A stretch of DNA of 64,000 bases from Chalara sp. BL73 (lineage: Eukaryota > Ascomycota > Leotiomycetes > Helotiales), in contig CAKJVC010000107.1 in assembly GCA_918026815.1 (NCBI GenBank), forward strand, positions 704,057 through 768,056, read 5' to 3'. Under the pieces are notes generated by a model. It made no database searches. It had not been told where the DNA came from and was given only the letters and a program-made list of their open reading frames with translations. A program made the position numbers and the translations under genes. Below, one piece after another: positions 12,738 through 23,046 of this stretch (the stretch's first letter is position 1; each line of letters starts with the position of its first letter).

Positions 12738-14725
12738 ATGACTACATACAACGAAGCAGTTGGTGATGTTGACATCATCTTCGCTGGTGGTGGAACAGCT
12801 GCCTGCGTTGCAGCAGGTCGTCTTGCCAAAGCCAATCCAGATCTCAAGATCCTCATCGTGGAAGGCGGGCGCAACAACTATCAGGACCCCACGGTCGTCA
12901 ACCCCGCCGCCTTTCTTACCCATCTTGCACCTGATAGCTCCACAGCACTCTTCTACAAAGCTAAGAAATCGCCCCATCTCAATGGACGCGAGGCGATCGT
13001 CCCTACGGCCGGCATCCTGGGCGGAGGGAGTAGTATCAACTTCATGATGTATACTCGAGCTCAGGGTGTTGATTTTGATAGTTGGAAGACGGAGGGGTGG
13101 GCTGCTAAGGATATGCTGCCTCTGTGTAATAAGTTAGAGACGTATCATCCAAGGGGTGAAGGTATCGATATGAGCAGACATGGAACTGAGGGTCCGGTGC
13201 ATGTTAGTGATGGAGGATATAGGGGAAAGAGCGAAAATGAATTCATGAGAGTTGTCAAAGAATTGGGACATAAGGAAATTATAGATCTCCAGGACTTGGA
13301 CGCTAATGGAGGGTTCTCGGTGAGTTTGTTTGGCAGCGAGATAGGCATCATACTAATAGAAGTAGAGGTGGCATCGCTATGTATCGCTGGATGGCCAGAG
13401 ACAGGATTCTGCGCATAGGTACATTCATCCTCTGATACAAGATGGGCAACATCCAAATCTGCATCTTTTGCTGGAGTCAAAGGTCATAAGTATGTGGTCA
13501 ACTTCAATTATTGTTGATTGGTATTCGAGTTCCCTGCAGCAGCATAACTAACTCCGAACACCCTTCTACAGAAGTTCTGTTTGACGACTCATCTCCTCCA
13601 AGGGCCATTGGCATAGAATACAAGTCTAGTGGTAATGCCAAACCCATTACTGGTCTGTCGAAGCCAATCCATAACAGAGTGAAGGCAAAGAAGCTCGTTG
13701 TGGTCTCTGCTGGTGCTCTAGGGTCACCACTAATTCTGGAACGTTCTGGTGTTGGAAATCCCGAGCTCTTAAAGAAGTTAGATATCCCTGTTGTAGCTGA
13801 CGTTCCGGGTGTGGGAGAGAACTATCAGGATCATCATCTTATCTTGTATCCATACAAGAGCAGTTTAGATGAAAATGAAACCATCGATCGTATATTAAGC
13901 GGGCGGACCGATTTTATGAAAGCAACCAAAGAAAAGGATCCCATCCTGGGATGGAATGGAATAGGTGCGCTACATACTTCTTCTTCATTTTTTGAGCTAA
14001 CTGAGCGAACTGCAGACATATCCGCAAAACTCAACCCAACAGCAGCAGAAGTTAAGGCACTTGGACCACAATTTGAAGCCGACTATAAACGTGACTTCGA
14101 ACCGTATCCCAGCAAACCTCTCATGCTCTGCGCAGTAGTGAATGCCTTCCTTGCCGATCCTTCTCTCGTGGAGCCGGGCCAGTATTTTACCATGGGCACA
14201 TATACCGCATACCCTTATTCCCGCGGTAATATTCACATTACATCCAAAGACGACGTCATTGACGGCTACAATCTCGACGCTGGCTTCATGAACCACCACA
14301 ATGATGTGCTAAAGCAAGTCTGGGCGTACAAGATGCAGCGCGAGATCGCCCGTCGTCTACCGTACAGCAAAGGCGAGCTCGAATTTGGTCACCCACAATT
14401 CAAAGAAGGCAGTAAAGCTAACTTGCCTGGGGGGGACGTTGGAAGTGCCATTGAGTATAGTAAAGAGGATGATGAGGTGATTGAGGCATGGATTAGGGAG
14501 AATGTGAATACAACCTGGCATTCTTTGGGGACATGCGCTATGCGGCCGAAGGAAGATTTGGGTGTTGTTGATAAAGATCTAAATGTGCACGGGACGGCAA
14601 GGCTAAAGGTGGCAGATCTGAGTATGGTGCCGGAGAATGTCGGTGCAAATACCAATAACACAGCGCTAGTCGTTGGCGAGAAGGCAGCTGTTATTATTGG
14701 AAGAGAGTTGGGGATCAACGTTTAG
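12738..14725 (+). CDS. GMC oxidoreductase, alcohol (methanol) oxidase-like (619 aa)
   Basis: Three exons: 12738-13319, 13366-13489, 13572-14725. The introns (46 and 82 bp) carry TACTAATA and ATAACTAAC branch-like sites. The N-terminus has the FAD-binding DIIFAGGGTAACVAAGRLA, with Glu of VEGG ending the ADP-binding fold. PHLNGREAIVPTAGILGGGS and INFMMYTRAQG follow, very like yeast/fungal alcohol oxidase. The C-terminal region has the catalytic His in TTWHSLGTCAM. The second catalytic position in NVGANTNNTALVVGEKAA is Asn, giving the His/Asn pair of methanol-type alcohol oxidases rather than the His/His of glucose oxidase. Expected reaction: short-chain primary alcohol plus O2 gives aldehyde plus H2O2. 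There is no signal peptide, and the C-terminus (GRELGINV) is not a PTS1 peroxisomal signal, unlike classic alcohol oxidase. Substrate is inferred; a related choline-dehydrogenase-like role is possible. Confidence 0.9.
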
Positions 14726-15304
14726 GTCTTCCGTGAGGCTGAGATATAGGCTGATATATGCCCAAAATGGCCCAGTTGATTGAGATATGCTCTGATTTCT
14801 GCTTGCTTACAAGAGATGCGACAGATTTATAACAGATATTTACCTTATGGCCAATGAATCAATTTTGACTAAGCAAGGCTAGTGTTCTGCATCTGATCCT
14901 GATTCTATAGAGTGGTCTTGCCTTCAAACTTCTCTGATTAACCACCCTGATACACCACACCTCGTCTCCCCCTTTTTAAAACCCCATTAAGCGAGAGTGC
15001 CAAGAATTGACTAACTTAAGCTTAGGGCATCATAAACTTCCAGCACGAGCCATTCTTCATTCACGATAGTCGTGTCTGATTCCCCAGATAGCGAAATTAG
15101 ACAATCTATCACTTTTGCTGTCCCATCACTCAATCTCAATTAGAAGAGCTGAATTGGGAGTTGTGCAGCTTTGGTCAGAGTGAATAAGTGTTTAGCCCTC
15201 AAGCTAATGAGAATCACACCAATATAAATAAGAACACACCCAAGATATTGCTAAAAATTCTGAGTTTGGCTGGTCGTAATTAGTCAGGGCTGTTCTCCAA
15301 TGGC
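14726..15304. other. Intergenic, no gene seen
   Basis: AT-rich spacer without a convincing open frame. It includes the 3' flank of the oxidase gene and the upstream region of the small Cys-rich protein gene. Confidence 0.5.
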
Positions 15305-15312
15305 TATATAAG
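15305..15312 (+). promoter_or_regulatory. TATA-like box of the small Cys-rich protein gene
   Basis: TATATAAG lies about 180 bp before the ATG at 15493. The stretch after it is a pyrimidine/A-rich leader typical of fungal promoters. Prediction only. Confidence 0.4.
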
Positions 15313-15492
15313 AGTTTCCAAACTCTCCCTCCATCACAAACTATATCTCAGAACTCAAGAATGTTTACCACACGATAGCTTCGATATCAATTATAATCCA
15401 ACCATCGAATTATCCTCAACGCGTTCATTCACATATACATAAATCACTGAGATCTATTACGCCGCGCAAAAAGAATCGTTGTTTCATACAAA

Positions 15493-15819
15493 ATGTGCGC
15501 CCCTTGTAACTCCTCCTCACCACACAACATCTCCTCTATCCGTCCCATCTCTCAACGACCAGCCAAGCCAAATCACCCGCTCACCCGCTCCAACGACTGT
15601 AATCGGTCCACCATCCTCCAAACCCCAAAATTATTAATAAAAAAACTTCAGATACCCATCTTAGTACTTAGGTGCTGCAAGTGCCAGGGGGAGACGCCAG
15701 TTTCACGAACAGCGGAGGAGGGGAAGCTAAAGGCGGAGTGTGGTGCTTGTGATCATGGAGTTTGTGGGAAGTGTCGGGTGGGGTTTATGGGGTTCTATGG
15801 GCCGAGGGCGAGGCTGTGA
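15493..15819 (+). CDS. Small Cys-rich putative zinc-binding protein (108 aa)
   Basis: Single open frame with a good start context (acaaaATG). The N-terminal half is basic, Ser/Pro-rich and low in complexity. The C-terminal 45 residues contain two closely spaced Cys groups, LRCCKCQGETPV and ECGACDHGVCGKC, followed by RVGFMGFYGP. Spacing of the type CxxC...CxxCxxxxCxxC, with a His, resembles the small zinc-ribbon modules of many uncharacterised fungal proteins. No known family is named with confidence. The segment before LRCC (LLIKKLQIPILVL) could be an unrecognised intron, since it ends in a tag|g acceptor-like site at the exact start of the Cys region. No signal peptide, so an intracellular product is more likely than a secreted effector. 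Confidence 0.5.
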   Translation: MCAPCNSSSPHNISSIRPISQRPAKPNHPLTRSNDCNRSTILQTPKLLIKKLQIPILVLRCCKCQGETPVSRTAEEGKLKAECGACDHGVCGKCRVGFMGFYGPRARL

Positions 15820-16756
15820 ATGAACGGAAGGGAATTGGCGAGGAAAATTGAGGGAGGGAGTGGCGAGGGAAGTAACGGGGAGAGAATGTAATTGGGGGGG
15901 ATAAAGGGATGACATATGTTGCATGAAGGTGAAGATGGGCCTCTGGCTAATATATTCGTTGACTTCTAGCTTGGGGCTTTAGACCGTATGGCTTCTTTGG
16001 GGTATGGAAGAATCTCCAGCTCGTCATATACGAACCAGATTAAAATATGGTGTTGCGCGCAGAATGAAAGGTGATATAATCCTTGGTTTCGAAAGTAATT
16101 TATGTCAATGTATTTCTATTTCACCGTAAACTCCCTCGTATGATCTGATAATTTTTTATTGGGCAAGTATTTACAGAGACCAATAGTGAATGATGTATGC
16201 TTCGCGTGATGTTGTCTACCACTTAGTTTGAATCAGGGAATCGGCAGTTTACGTCGCTTTTACGTTTCAAGCTTTTCACTTCAGCCAATAAGTATATGAA
16301 GAACTATGTAGCCGATCCAATGTACAAGAATTCAGGGTTCGTGCCAGAGAAGTCTAAACTCGAAAAATCATCATTGACACCAAGCCCAACAAATTTTCGT
16401 ACAACCAAAGAACAAGATCGCCTGATTGGACGTTTGGAACAGATATCACTAGTTACGTTGATTCATTCCATTCACACTATATGGCCCAAGGCCAGAGCCA
16501 GCAGTCATTTTGCGAGGCATCTACAAGCCTACAGAATCGCCTAGAATTTATTCATGATAGCAAATAAGAAATATCGTTTTGTCCCTCCAAATCGCTCTGG
16601 GCTTAGCAGTGACTCCCTATGGAGAATCGTCTGTTTGGAAACGTTAATAAAATTCTTGAAAAAGCACAAGAGACCGAAAAACCTCGGGAAGTGGAACAGC
16701 AAAACCTCGACTCTGCTGAGATGTCACCCAAGGGTGCTGAACGAACCGCATAGGCT
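15820..16756. other. Intergenic, no firm gene
   Basis: Holds the 3' flank of the Cys-rich protein gene. An open frame at 16296-16544 could belong to the broken F-box-like copy downstream, but no motif supports it. Confidence 0.4.
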
Positions 16757-17433
16757 ATGAATCTTAAGCTTAGGATAAGCACTTTACTGTTTAAAATATT
16801 TGATAAGGTTCACACAGGAAAGGTTAACGACAATAGCCAGGAGACTAGCAGCATCCATTCTGGTCGCAAAAAGGACTACTTCATCAACTTGCCCGGCAAG
16901 ATTCTCAATAACATATTCATAAAGGATAGCGAACCCGAAAATCCAATCGAGAAGCAAGGGTGGCTATATCCTTAGTACAAAAACAACCTTGTCACAGTAA
17001 CCTGTCTGGGGCTGGCACGCAAAAGATTTACAGGATCTAGCGAAGTCTCCAGGGGCAGGTATGGCTCCATGAGGTGACAGAGATTCCTGATGCTCCAGCT
17101 GATGCTACAAAGGGGAAATTATATGGGATGACGGTGCGCATGGATGGGAAAGAAATATAAAAACTGGTCCTGTCATGATATGTACAGGACACGTTCCGCT
17201 GTGGCGTGTTCCCCACACGCACTGGGGTAAAAGAGTGTCCTGGCTGCTTGGATGGGAGACTCAAATGGAATAAGGATAAGATGTTTGAGCTTCTGTTAAG
17301 ACACAATAGCAGTTGGGAAAGTCTGGATGGCATTGCTAAATGGAGAGTGTTAGAATTTATAGTAAGCGGGAAGGTAACTGCCAACGATATCCTGATATCA
17401 TATCTAAAAGGCAAAAGTACGGAAAGACAATAA
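16757..17433 (+). pseudogene. Degenerate F-box-like protein (paralogue of the next two genes)
   Basis: Fragments in different frames line up with the neighbouring paralogues. KDYFINLPGKILNNIF (near 16875-16920) matches KDYVSTLPGELINKIF of the gene at 19288. CLGLARKRF (near 17002-17030) matches CLGLTCKRLY. FPTRTGVKECPGCLDGRLKW (17209 onward) corresponds to the CxxC region near the C-terminus. Frameshifts and stops separate the pieces (for example TAG at 16973-16975), and no intron explains them. It cannot make a complete product as it stands. The F-box-like LPxELxxxIF core suggests an ancestral role as an SCF ubiquitin-ligase adaptor, by family analogy only. Confidence 0.6.
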
Positions 17434-17835
17434 TTTCCAAGGGGCCAAACTGGGTATGAGATAGCTAGCCCAACATAGACCACCTAGGCATGTGAATAAT
17501 AGACTCCTAAGGGCTGTCCATTTAAAGCTCTCAAGTTTCTAGACTCTCCCTAAATGTATCCTTACTTTGAAGTCTCTTAGAGAAAAGTGCCTTCGCATTT
17601 AGTCGGTGTTATCGCTTGATTTTATAACTTGGTGCCGCCCAACCACAGTGAGCAAGTCTCCGACCGCCTACCCCAATAGACACTTCAACTTCTCTCGGCC
17701 TCGCCTTCTATCACCCCCCACGCTCTTGTTCTCTCCGGGAACTCTAAGGTGGCTCGAATCATACCAATACTTTGAAAGTGCATATTATCTCTGAAACCCA
17801 ACCCAAATCCTTGAAGACCGAGATATACTGTCACG

Positions 17836-18637
17836 ATGGAAGGGGGCATTGATATCAAATCCGAGTCTGAAACCTCAATCAGTGAGAGAGTTGATGATAT
17901 CAACGATGGCACAGAGATGGAGATTCAACAAGGAGAGGAGAACAATGAGACTGCGAAGAATGACCCAACCAGAAGAGAACTCGAGGAGATGAACAAGGCA
18001 ATCAAATTCGGAACTTTCGTGCCTTCGAATAACCCAGGTAATTATATTGTTATATTTGGGTACACAAATCACTAATATCCTGCAGTCCTCGCAGCTGTTG
18101 TTGGCACAGATTACCTCACAAGATTACCCGATGAGCTTATTTTTAAAATCTTTAAGACTCTAGTCGAAGATGACTTCGAGTTCTGGGGTCGGGGCACACA
18201 TCAGGTGTACTCGGCATGTCTGTGTCTGACTTGTAAGAAACTATACGACATCCGCAAAGAAAAAGACGGCAAAGTCCCTCTGTATTTCATGGCCTATGAT
18301 CACGCCAGAAGCTACATGTGGCCCAAATCACTTAAGTTCTTTCTGCGGGACTGGATGGGCGACAAGTATTGGTATTGTGAGTGCAGAGATAGCTTGTATC
18401 TTCTGGAGGATATGGATTGCGCTTCTTGCCTGAAGTGGCATTTCGGCTTCAAATATGATGCTCACATTTCGGTTTCTCTTGCTATCAGAGAGACTTTAGA
18501 TCTTGTGGTACGTCATCTTGACAAATACTTTGCTTGTTCCATAGCTTCAATACTTACTGACGGTGTGAATACAGCCAAGACGACCAAAGATGACAGAGGC
18601 AAGCAGAGGCCATTGGGAGTATGATGGAAAAGATTGA
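17836..18637 (+). CDS. F-box-like protein, small fungal family (228 aa)
   Basis: Three exons: 17836-18037, 18086-18507, 18575-18637. The first intron (48 bp) has an ATCACTAAT branch-like site. The second (67 bp) is supported because it joins the frame to a short tail, SRGHWEYDGKD, that resembles the RALERQWDQYFRG tail of the next paralogue. The first 65 residues are acidic and variable. An F-box-like core follows (TDYLTRLPDELIFKIFKTL, then ACLCLTCKKLYDI), then a Cys-containing part (YCECRDSLYLL, DCASCLKWHFGF). F-box proteins usually bring substrates to SCF ubiquitin ligases. This family lacks a recognisable WD40 or LRR substrate domain, so its role is open. If the second intron is not removed, the frame ends at 18624 with a different tail. 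Confidence 0.7.
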
Positions 18638-19287
18638 ACATACCGCTTTCACATCATTATCGCAAATTGGCGGGGATTCAAAGCGCGGACACCAAAGCGC
18701 GGAAGCCAAAGGCGTGTATTAAATTGTTTGTCCTTTCAAAAGTGAGCTTGTACTGCATAAAGTCGTAGTCACCCACTAAGGCAGCACGAGCTTCAGAATG
18801 GGTCTAAAGGATCATGGCGAGAATTGAGCATTCTACTTCGCACGCTTGCATTATTAAAATCAGTGACCGGGACTCTATCCATGAAATAACAGCACATGCA
18901 TTCCAAATTCAGAACTGAACAATCTCCAGGAGGAAAACTGCAAATATACACAACCATGCAGTCTTGGTACTTTTGTCACTGCTGCGTGGTGTCACTGATG
19001 TTATTGTCCTCAACTAAGACTTTCCGACTTTATAAATATCCTGAAATAGCAAAGCAAAGCAATCGATGTATGGCAATTGTAGTTATAGTCAGCATCACTT
19101 TCCATACTGTAATTTCTTATTTTCAGCCGAATCCGTCATCCCTGCCATCAGCTTCAATTGCATTGAGCGTTCCCGATCTAGCAAGAGCCTACTTGCGAAG
19201 CCCTTCCTGACACAAAAGATCTCGAAAAGATCACTATCGAAAGTTCCACATCAACACCACCCTTAACTATCATATGATAGAGTCAAA

Positions 19288-19842
19288 ATGAAAACTACAA
19301 ATAAGGCCATGAGGACTAAGAGAAGCTTTGCTGAGTTCAAAAGGGACGAGATCAAGAATATTAGAGAAGACAAAAGAGCGAAGAAGACAAAATTCACAGT
19401 TGTGCACAGGAAGAACATGTCCAGTCTTTCGAGTGAGTGATACTGTACCGAAGCTGACATGATGAAACGAGTTGACACTGAACTTTTTTTTATCTCTACA
19501 GAAGGTAAAGGCAAAGACTATGTCTCTACCCTCCCTGGCGAGCTCATCAATAAGATTTTTGAGGATCTCGACAACAAGATTTCTTCCACCTGTCTTGGCC
19601 TGACCTGTAAGCGCCTTTATAACGTTCACTGGAGCTTGCATGGGAAGATGAAGGTCATGGGAAGGCTTGGATACTCTGTATTGGGGGAAATGCTCTGTGA
19701 GTGGATGAGGAAAGGCGATTATCAGTATTGTGATTGGCACTTCAAGTTCACGCGCAAGGACTCAAATGGATGCTCGAATTGCGATAGCACTCGTGCACTT
19801 GAACGTCAATGGGATCAATATTTCCGCGGAAATAAGTCGTAA
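19288..19842 (+). CDS. F-box-like protein, second intact copy (161 aa)
   Basis: Two exons: 19288-19432 and 19502-19842, with a 69-bp GTGAGT...CTACAG intron at the same relative place as in the upstream paralogue, just before the F-box-like core. Exon 1 encodes a very basic leader (KKTKFTVVHRKN). Exon 2 has DYVSTLPGELINKIFEDL and STCLGLTCKRLYNVHWSLHG, a WMRKGDYQYCDWHFKF stretch, CSNC and the tail RALERQWDQYFRG. It is about 65 residues shorter than the paralogue at 17836. The same SCF-adaptor inference applies. The start codon has a good context (tcaaaATG), but the first exon rests only on splice phase. Confidence 0.65.
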
Positions 19843-20699
19843 GTGCATTCGCCTATTCCGAAATGGCTTAATATTTTCCACATTCACGGAGTGGCGTGGC
19901 TGACTCTGGAGATATATAGTTGGGGCTGTTCGGGATAACATTCCAAGGATATGAAAGTGCCTTGGAGGTTTCGATCCGTAGGCGTATTACGTTTTATGAT
20001 TTAAGGATGGGAGCACCAACATGCTTTTCTTCTTGCTTAGTGAGAATTTCAGGGCACATCAGACCGCTGGCTTTTCAGTCAGATCAATTATTCATGTAGT
20101 TTACCAGTTCATACCCGTCTACTATGTGACTTTCCCCCTATTTTAAATAAGCGAAGGAGCTAAGCCTAATTTGTACTCCCTTTGAGCTTGGGCTTGAGCA
20201 GCTTCTCCTCGCTCACGCTTGAGGAAATGCATCCAAGTCTTTGCTTTTCGATTTGCACTCAAGCCGGAGTCATTCATCAAACATCTGTTAGACAAGCAAG
20301 TCCAAGTTTTATGATGGCGGGAAAGCATACAACGGAGAATAGCAAGTTTCCAGGTAAATATATATCCAGTGAGTACATACATGTCACGGCAAATCACTAA
20401 TAATGAATATGAATATATAATATTAGCCCTCGAAAGGAGGCTTATGGAGATGAGCCGGCAAACCTAGATATCTCTGATTTGAGTAGCATGAACATGGAAA
20501 GACAAAGAAATGCTACTTATCAATTCTGGGACCGGAGAGGTAGTCTGTAAAATTGAAGGCGAAAGAATATGAATACGGTCTACTTTCTTTAGAGCCGCTT
20601 TAGTCTGTGCAGAAGAGACTTTCTTCATAATTGGGTGGTGATGTAGCACTGTCAACAACTGCCTTTGTAATATACACAGCCTTGTCTAAGAAGGGCAAG

Positions 20700-21154
20700 A
20701 ATTTCGAAGGTATCGCATGGTTTAATGCAGCTACTTAATTGGAGCTGTGTTCAGATGCTAGTTATCTTGCCCTTTCCACATATTGTTGAGCTTTCAAGGC
20801 GCGTCTCCCACAATATCATGCTGTATAATAGTCTATCATATATTGCAGCGGGAGCAACAGCCGTGACAACGAAAACTGTAACCCATTTCCCCCTGTCGGC
20901 TATCAAGAATAAGTCAAGTGAAACACCCAGGATGAGTCCAAGAGGTGAGAAATTGATGGAACTTGTGCAGAATCTACGACATTACATTCTTTTCAGTGAA
21001 CGATCTGCCAATTGAGCTGACCCTGGCTAGGGGAATAGAGACGAGGCGTTTCAATAGATTCGTTCATATTCTAAGGATCGCATCTACCAGCGTCATAGAT
21101 CATGTTCCCAAACATTTATGTTTGCATTTCCTGAAAGTTCTACAGCTAGGATAA
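20700..21154 (+). pseudogene. Possible further F-box-like remnant
   Basis: Near 20945 a GTGAGA...TTTTCAG intron-like segment is followed by VNDLPIELTLARGIETRRF, which resembles the start of the F-box-like core (DYVSTLPGEL) in the same position after an intron as in the two intact copies. Nothing else of the family can be followed downstream. A second echo lies at 20310-20430, where the intron border ccaggtaaatat...aatcactaata...ttag|ccctcg resembles intron 1 of the 17836 gene. Weak evidence; recorded because it extends the paralogue cluster. Confidence 0.3.
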
Positions 21155-21229
21155 TTTTGTGTAACTGCATCATGTGATCTTACGTAACTCAACTCAATGA
21201 TTCTCTTGGACATTACCTTTGAACAGTGA

Positions 21230-21235
21230 TATATA
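21230..21235 (+). promoter_or_regulatory. TATA-like element before the ketosamine kinase gene
   Basis: TATATA about 40 bp before ATG 21273. Predicted from motif and distance only; it implies a very short leader. Confidence 0.3.
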
Positions 21236-21272
21236 CTCCGATCTCTCAACCCTCTAAAGTAAGGCTCTGGCC

Positions 21273-22339
21273 ATGGCTCTAAAGTTGGATCCTTCAATTG
21301 TTAAAGCACTCTCTCTAGATTTGTCGAAGACTACAATCTCAAGCCATGGCAGTAGTGGCTTTACGTCGACATTTGAAATCACAACCGCCGTCAATGAGCA
21401 AGAGAAATTGTTCTTCGTAAAGACTGGAACTGGGAAAGGCGGCGAGATTATGTTTACTGGTATGTATCGTTTCTTCCCTCCTATTATGCAGTTACGACAT
21501 TCTGGCAAGAGCTCTGCATACACGTGACCAATACTAACCTCTAATTAGGAGAACACACCTCCCTCAACGCGATACACTCTACCGTCCCTTCTTTCTGCCC
21601 AAGATCATACGCCCACGGCTCTCTGTCCTCGGGGGGTTATTTTCTCGCAACTGACTTCCTAAACCTCTCCGCAACTTCTCCCAAAGGAACTGGAGATTCC
21701 CTCGCCCAAAAACTCGTGAAACTACATAGCAAATCCGCTCCCGCTCCAGACGGACAATCTGCGCTTATGTTTGGGTTCCCCGTCACAACATGCTGTGGAG
21801 ATACCGAGCAGGATAACACATATAAGTCCTCCTGGGCAGAATTCTACGCTGATAACCGCTTACGGCATATCCTCAAAAAAGCCGAGAAGAACAACGGGGC
21901 AGACCAGAAACTCGCCTCTCTTGTCGAGAAAACAGCCACTCAAGTTGTTCCCCGTTTGCTCGCTGATGGCCACCTGAAGTCGTCTGACGGCGGGAGTGTA
22001 GTCCCCGTAGTTGTGCACGGCGATCTCTGGAGCGGGAATCACGGACGAGGAAGTATCGGCACAGGGGGTGTTGAGGAAGTGGTGTTCGATCCTAGTGCTT
22101 CGTGGTCGCACAGCGAGTTTGAATTCGGGATTATGCGGATGTTTGGTGGATTTGGAGCGGGATTTGAGAAGGAGTATCATGACATCAAACCGAAAGATGA
22201 GCCAGTGGAAGAGTATGAGGATCGGGTAAGGCTGTATGAATTGTATCATCATCTGAATCACTACTCGATCTTTGGTGGAGGATATAAAGGAGGGGCGGTG
22301 AGGATCATGGAGGAACTAATAAGGAAATATGGCGATTAA
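21273..22339 (+). CDS. Fructosamine/ketosamine-3-kinase family protein (325 aa)
   Basis: Two exons, 21273-21459 and 21549-22339, split by an 89-bp intron. After splicing, MFTG|EHTSLNAIHSTVP is continuous. The protein has the small-kinase fold of the fructosamine kinase family. Lys in KLFFVKTG is the probable ATP lysine, and the early Glu is in GEHTSL. HGDLWSGNHG supplies the catalytic Asp and Asn, and FDPS takes the place of DFG. SEFEFGIMRMFGGFG is the family's C-terminal signature. Members phosphorylate sugars attached to protein amino groups, which makes the adduct unstable and repairs glycated proteins. Some fungal members may act on other ketosamines or free sugars. Length is near the family norm of about 300, and no targeting signal is seen. 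Confidence 0.87.
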
Positions 22340-23046
22340 TTATAACAATTCAATGTCAGTGATTAAATGGATCTGCAAGCTTAAACGCAGATAAATAATA
22401 AAGGTAATGAAATCATCACGTAGCTGCCCCTAAATTGTAGCAAACAAAGGCAAAAGAAATCAAATTACATGTCGCTTTGCAGTCGCTCCTACTTCTAGTG
22501 CGAGGCAGAAGGAGGCAGGGAGCCATGGATAAAGCAGTGACCTAGAAACCATGTCTGTTGTCTATTGTAGCGAGTTTTGCACTCTGACAAAATGAAAGTG
22601 CTAAATCAATTCTTGAAGTTTGTTAGAAATTGATAAAACTCTAGCTAATCAGATCAACTAATTTTTGAGTTAGGCGTGGTGACTTGGACTCAACCTAATT
22701 AGTATGTTACTAAGTGAGCGACTCCTGATGCCAAGTCCCAACCCCTAGGAGGTATTGAGGTGGCTTCTTCTCACAATTACAATCCAACATGAAGACAACG
22801 AGCCTTTAGGCTGAACATTTCAGCTGAATCCTCGTGGAGGTCTTTCATACATTGAAATAGGTCGTCATGATCATTAGGTCTTTTACTACTCGACCATCAA
22901 AAATATCCAAACACCAGCATATGCATGGCGTATCCTCATTGAAACCCGCTCAACCGATTAGAAAAATATAGAATATGATGACTGTCGGTTTTTGCCTGAA
23001 CAATATAATTCATTTGCAAAAACGACGAGCTCATTGAACAACCTGA
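22340..23046. other. Convergent intergenic region
   Basis: Lies between the 3' ends of the ketosamine kinase gene (plus) and the CENP-C gene (minus). AT-rich, no open frame of note. Confidence 0.5.

Noticed and set aside
12477..12977. 166-codon minus-strand frame at the start of the GMC gene
   Set aside because: Overlaps the FAD-binding exon on the other strand; no family resemblance.
16296..16544. 82-codon frame before the broken F-box-like copy, as its first exon
   Set aside because: No motif shared with exon 1 of the paralogues and no convincing splice to the core.
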